From Anaerolineaceae bacterium (lineage in GTDB: Bacteria; Chloroflexota; Anaerolineae; Anaerolineales; Anaerolineaceae): 8,204 nt of DNA. Of the stretch, positions 5,102 through 8,204 are shown piece after piece. The notes beneath the pieces were generated by a model. It saw only the letters and a program-made list of their open reading frames with translations, ran no database searches and was not told where the DNA came from. Location: NCBI GenBank assembly GCA_003448875.1, contig DLXG01000153.1, forward strand, positions 1-8,204, in the 5' to 3' direction. The position numbers were made by a program, and so were the translations under genes. Each line of letters opens with the position of its first letter. Within the stretch, counting starts at the first letter, position 1.

Positions 5102-7168
5102 ATGCTCGCAAATATCGGTTTTGGCGTGCTGGTAGTGAGTTTTATCACCTCTTTGTACGGGATAATCGCCTCGGTTATTGGAGTGCGGAAAAATTCTCTG
5201 GCGTGGGTGGAGAGCGCCCGTAAGGCCATGCAGATTACCTTCCCTTTGATCAGTATTGTAGCTCTGGCAATCATTTTATTACTGGTTACCGGTCAATATC
5301 AGGTGCAGTATGTCTATAACGTTACCAGTAGTACTATGCCCCTTTACCTCAAGATTACAGCACTATGGGGCGGGCAGGCCGGCTCGCTGGTTTTTTGGGC
5401 ATGGTTAATGTCGGCATTTACAACTGCGGTAACCCTGCGCAAGTGGGAACGCGACCGTGAATTTTTGCCGTGGGTAATTCTGGTCGGGCTGGTCACGCTG
5501 ACCTTTTTCCTGGCATTGATCATTTTCTTTGAAAATCCGTTTGTCCGCTTCTGGGTCACGGCTTCGGGTAATCAGGTCATTTCCATGTTCCCGCCGGCTG
5601 GTGCTTCGCCGTTAATCCCGGCGGATGGGCGCGGGTTAAATCCCTTGCTGCGCCATCCGGGCATGATCATTCATCCCCCCATGCTTTACCTTGGGTTTGT
5701 GTCCTTTGTTATTCCGTATGCTTTTGCGGTAGCAGCGCTGATCACCGGGCGCACGGATGACCGCTGGATTCGCATTACCCGCCGCTGGACTCTGGTAGCC
5801 TGGCTGTTCCTCTCACTGGGTCTGGTGTTGGGCAGCCGCTGGGCTTATGATGTGTTGGGCTGGGGTGGTTACTGGGCCTGGGATCCGGTTGAAAATGCGG
5901 CTTTTATGCCTTGGCTGACTGGTACGGCTTTCCTGCACTCGGTGATGATTCAGGAAAAACGCGGCCTTTTCAAACGCTGGAATATGATCTTGATTATTCT
6001 GACCTATGCACTGGTCATCTTTGGCACTTTTTTGACCCGCTCCGGTGTGCTTTCCAGCGTACATTCCTTTGCGCAAAGCGCAATTGGCCCGATGTTCTTT
6101 GGCTTCATTGCGCTGACGATGATCTTTTCGGTGTGGCTGCTGGTCTGGCGCTGGCAGATTCTGCACGCCGAAGGTACGATGCACTCTATCCTCTCCCGCG
6201 AAGCGCTGTTCCTGTTGAATAACCTCTTATTCATGGGTATCCTCGTGGTGGTGTTCTGGGGGACGGTGTTCCCGCTCATCTCGGAATTGTTCACCGGACA
6301 AAAAGTCACCGTCGGGCCGGCCTTCTATGAGCGTTCAACCGGGCCACTTTTTGCCGCGCTCTTGTTGCTGATGGGCATTGCACCGCTTTCGGCGTGGGGG
6401 CATTCCACGGTAAAGACGCTCGGTAAAGCCCTCTGGAAACCGGCGCTGGCGGCACTGGCTGTGGTGGTGGCTGCCTTCGCCGGCGGTATTCGGAATGTAT
6501 GGGCGCTGTTGGGCTTTCTGCTGGTTGGGCTGGTGATTTTTATCACCCTCTTCGAATATTTCCGCGGGGTCACTGCCCGCCGCCGACGGACGGGCGAAGG
6601 CTGGCTGACTGCTCTGTTCAACCTGATGGCACGCAACCGCCGCCGTTATGGCGGGTATATCATCCACCTCGGAGTGGTGCTGATGGCATTGGGAATCATC
6701 GGCATCGAGATGTTCCAGACCGAAACCCAGGGCACCATTCCGCCGGGCGGTTCGCTGCGCCTGGGCCGTTATGAGGTCACCTTTACCCGGCTGGATATCT
6801 TTGATGCCAATGATGGTCGGAATGTCGCCCGCGCAACGGTGCTGGTCAACAAAGACGGTCGAACGGTGGGCGAATTACATCCGCGCCGCGACCTGTATTT
6901 TGACTCGATGCAGCCCATGACCATTCCGGGTGTGCGCAGCACGATTGAAGACGATTTGTATGTTTTGCTGGTGGATTGGGAGCCCATCTCTTCCACCGGG
7001 GTGACCTTCAAGGTCTATCACAATCCCCTGATTAACTGGCTGTGGATAGGCGGATTTGTCTTTATTTTGGGAATGCTGGTGGCGGCCTGGCCGGATAAAG
7101 ATCCGCAGCCGGTGCCGGTGGCCGTACGGCGTGGTCAGGCAGTCCCCAGCCGTTCAGGCGGAGACTGA
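5102..7168 (+). CDS. ccmF: Cytochrome c heme lyase subunit CcmF
   Basis: A 688-residue polytopic membrane protein, close to the usual 640-690, with about 15 membrane spans. CcmF takes heme from CcmE and, with CcmH, ligates it to the CxxCH motif of apocytochrome c outside the membrane. The heme-handling WWD domain is intact as WGGYWAWDPVENAAFMPWL (254-272). The four histidines matching those of E. coli CcmF (H173, H261, H303, H491) appear as H191 in HPPMLYLG, H279 in FLHSVM, H321 in TRSGVLSSVH, and H522 in GGYIIHLG. An extracytoplasmic domain (about 540-645) precedes a last span (646-663) and a short tail. I chose the ATG at 5102 because GAGGAG lies 5 bases upstream. An in-frame ATG at 5030 would add 24 non-family residues and has no ribosome binding site. 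It is followed by ccmH after 5 bases. Confidence 0.96.
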   Translation: MLANIGFGVLVVSFITSLYGIIASVIGVRKNSLAWVESARKAMQITFPLISIVALAIILLLVTGQYQVQYVYNVTSSTMPLYLKITALWGGQAGSLVFWAWLMSAFTTAVTLRKWERDREFLPWVILVGLVTLTFFLALIIFFENPFVRFWVTASGNQVISMFPPAGASPLIPADGRGLNPLLRHPGMIIHPPMLYLGFVSFVIPYAFAVAALITGRTDDRWIRITRRWTLVAWLFLSLGLVLGSRWAYDVLGWGGYWAWDPVENAAFMPWLTGTAFLHSVMIQEKRGLFKRWNMILIILTYALVIFGTFLTRSGVLSSVHSFAQSAIGPMFFGFIALTMIFSVWLLVWRWQILHAEGTMHSILSREALFLLNNLLFMGILVVVFWGTVFPLISELFTGQKVTVGPAFYERSTGPLFAALLLLMGIAPLSAWGHSTVKTLGKALWKPALAALAVVVAAFAGGIRNVWALLGFLLVGLVIFITLFEYFRGVTARRRRTGEGWLTALFNLMARNRRRYGGYIIHLGVVLMALGIIGIEMFQTETQGTIPPGGSLRLGRYEVTFTRLDIFDANDGRNVARATVLVNKDGRTVGELHPRRDLYFDSMQPMTIPGVRSTIEDDLYVLLVDWEPISSTGVTFKVYHNPLINWLWIGGFVFILGMLVAAWPDKDPQPVPVAVRRGQAVPSRSGGD

Positions 7169-7173
7169 AATTT

Positions 7174-7695
7174 ATGGATCGAAAAACAGGCAAATTCCAA
7201 TGGCTGGCTCTACTGGGGGTTCTGGCAGGTTTTTTAGTCTTTGCGGTTTCCCCCGTTAACGCTCAGCAGCCTACTCCATCGGACGACGATGTTAACCGTG
7301 TCGCCAGGCAAATGTATTGCCCGGTTTGCGAAAATATTCCCCTAGATGTATGTCCCACTCAGGCTTGTGCCCAGTGGCGGGAGTTGATCCGCCTCAAGTT
7401 ATCAGAAGGGTTGACGGATGAGGAAATTCGCCAGTACTTTGCCGAACAGTACGGTGACCGGGTGCTGGATGTTCCACCAGCGCGTGGCTTAAACTGGCTG
7501 GTGTATGTCCTGCCGCCGGTGTTCATTCTGGGGGGTGTTTGGCTGGTGGTGCGGGTTTTCCGCTCAATGCAAAGATCGCCGGCAACGATTGGGGGCGATT
7601 CCGCTGAAAGTCCACCTACTCCGAGTGCGGCTGACGACCCGTATCTGGCAAGGATTGAAGAAGAGTTGCGCCGGCGTGAAAGGGAAGGCATATAA
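7174..7695 (+). CDS. ccmH: Cytochrome c biogenesis protein CcmH (CcmL-type N-terminal domain) with four cysteines
   Basis: A 173-residue exported, membrane-anchored subunit of the heme lyase, which reduces or holds the apocytochrome CxxCH cysteines. A signal peptide (basic MDRKTGK, hydrophobic 10-26, likely cleavage after VNA at 30) precedes the conserved three-helix domain. The redox motif is YCPVC (C49, C52). Further family landmarks are IRLKLSEGLTDEEIRQYFAEQYGDRVL (72-98, seen in part) and PPARGLNWLVY (101-111). One membrane span follows (about 109-128), then a short cytoplasmic tail ending in a charged helix. No TPR (CcmI) domain is fused. Two extra cysteines, C60 and C65, lie in a short insert right after CxxC. 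GGAG stands 10 bases before the ATG, inside the end of ccmF, and only 5 bases separate the genes, so translation is probably coupled. Confidence 0.92.
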   Translation: MDRKTGKFQWLALLGVLAGFLVFAVSPVNAQQPTPSDDDVNRVARQMYCPVCENIPLDVCPTQACAQWRELIRLKLSEGLTDEEIRQYFAEQYGDRVLDVPPARGLNWLVYVLPPVFILGGVWLVVRVFRSMQRSPATIGGDSAESPPTPSAADDPYLARIEEELRRREREGI

Positions 7696-7735
7696 GACCT
7701 TTTACGCAACCGGAAAGAGATGAGGAGAAGTTTGA

Positions 7736-8204
7736 ATGGTTGAGGAGAGAATCAACAATTCTGAAAAAACGAAGCATCAGACCTTGCCGCGTTGGGTGGT
7801 GGGGCTGGTATTTACGGCTCTGATCGGTTTTCTGGTGCTGATTGGAATGGGGCTGCGCCGAACGCAGGAAGGCCCAATCGTCATCGGTCAGAAAGTCCCT
7901 TATTTTGAATTAAAGACCTTTGACGGTGAGGTGTATAACACCCAGCAGATGCAGGGAAAAGTGATTGTGGTTAACTTCTGGGCTTCGTGGTGTAAACCCT
8001 GCGAGCAGGAAGCCTTTGAACTGGAAGAAGCCTGGCAATACTACAAACCGCGCGGTGATGTGGTCTTCTTAGGTGTGGATTATGTGGATACCGAACCGGA
8101 AGCCAAAGCCTTCATTCAGCAGTTCGGGCTGACCTATCCCAACGGCCCTGATTTGCGTACCCGCATCTCGCAAATGTTCCGGATTCAGGGCGTACCTGAA
8201 ACCT
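7736..8204 (+). CDS. TlpA/ResA/CcmG-like thiol-disulfide oxidoreductase (3' end cut by window)
   Basis: The first 156 residues of a membrane-anchored thioredoxin-fold protein. It has a charged N-terminus (1-19), one membrane anchor (about 20-40), then the peroxiredoxin/thioredoxin-like domain: GQKVPYFELKTFDG (51-64), VIVVNFWASWCKPC (76-89, redox cysteines C86 and C89), FLGVDYVD (111-118), and the cis-proline GVPET (152-156) at the edge. Proteins of this kind pass electrons to CcmH or apocytochrome c outside the membrane. The WCKPC active site and sequence style resemble ResA/TlpA, and its place behind ccmH suggests it does the CcmG job. AGGAG lies 8 bases before the ATG. The gap to ccmH is 40 bases with no terminator, so it probably shares the ccm message. 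Only the last part of the domain is missing. Confidence 0.93.
   Translation, partial: MVEERINNSEKTKHQTLPRWVVGLVFTALIGFLVLIGMGLRRTQEGPIVIGQKVPYFELKTFDGEVYNTQQMQGKVIVVNFWASWCKPCEQEAFELEEAWQYYKPRGDVVFLGVDYVDTEPEAKAFIQQFGLTYPNGPDLRTRISQMFRIQGVPET

Noticed and set aside
6325..6667. Two overlapping minus-strand open frames of just over 100 codons inside ccmF
   Set aside because: Both are arginine/proline-rich shadows of the transmembrane coding sequence with no start signals or family features.

Overview
The window looks like chromosomal DNA from a bacterium of the Chloroflexi, most likely an Anaerolineae-type lineage. This is inference from protein style: a Cys-type CcmE next to a four-cysteine CcmH, a GH1 glycosidase, a GT28-type glycolipid glycosyltransferase, moderate G+C, strong TATAAT -10 boxes with weak or absent -35 boxes, and one start codon that looks leaderless. 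No mobile element, CRISPR array, rRNA or tRNA was seen.

Left part (1-1746, minus strand): the 5' end of an unrecognised membrane protein gene (1-225) runs off the left edge. It has a near-consensus sigma-70 promoter (TTGACA, 17 bp, TATTAT) whose spacer holds a 20-bp inverted repeat that looks like a repressor operator. To its right lies a complete GH1 beta-glycosidase gene (418-1746) with its own intrinsic terminator (342-371), so the two minus-strand genes are separate transcription units. The 192-bp gap between them holds only these control elements.

Middle (1747-4286): a 70-bp divergent region holds two perfect TATAAT -10 boxes back to back, one firing left into the glycosidase and one firing right into a tight three-gene operon. 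The operon encodes a stand-alone CinA C-terminal domain protein (NMN amidase, PncC type), a GT28/MGDG-synthase-like glycosyltransferase, and a PNP/MTA-SAH-nucleosidase-family protein. The genes are joined by an ATGA overlap and a 2-bp gap. The first appears to be read from a leaderless mRNA.

Right part (4287-8204): a promoter region with a TATAAT box, no -35 box, and an FNR/CRP-like 14-bp dyad centred near -41.5 precedes a System I cytochrome c maturation cluster: ccmE (heme chaperone), ccmF (heme lyase core), ccmH (CxxC thioredox subunit) and a TlpA/ResA/CcmG-like thiol-disulfide oxidoreductase cut by the right edge. CcmE carries a heme-attaching Cys (CxxxY) in place of the classical His (HxxxY), yet CcmH and a CcmG-like protein are both kept. 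CcmH has two further cysteines just after its CxxC. This combination is the most notable biology in the window. The remaining subunits (CcmA, B, C, D) are not in the window.
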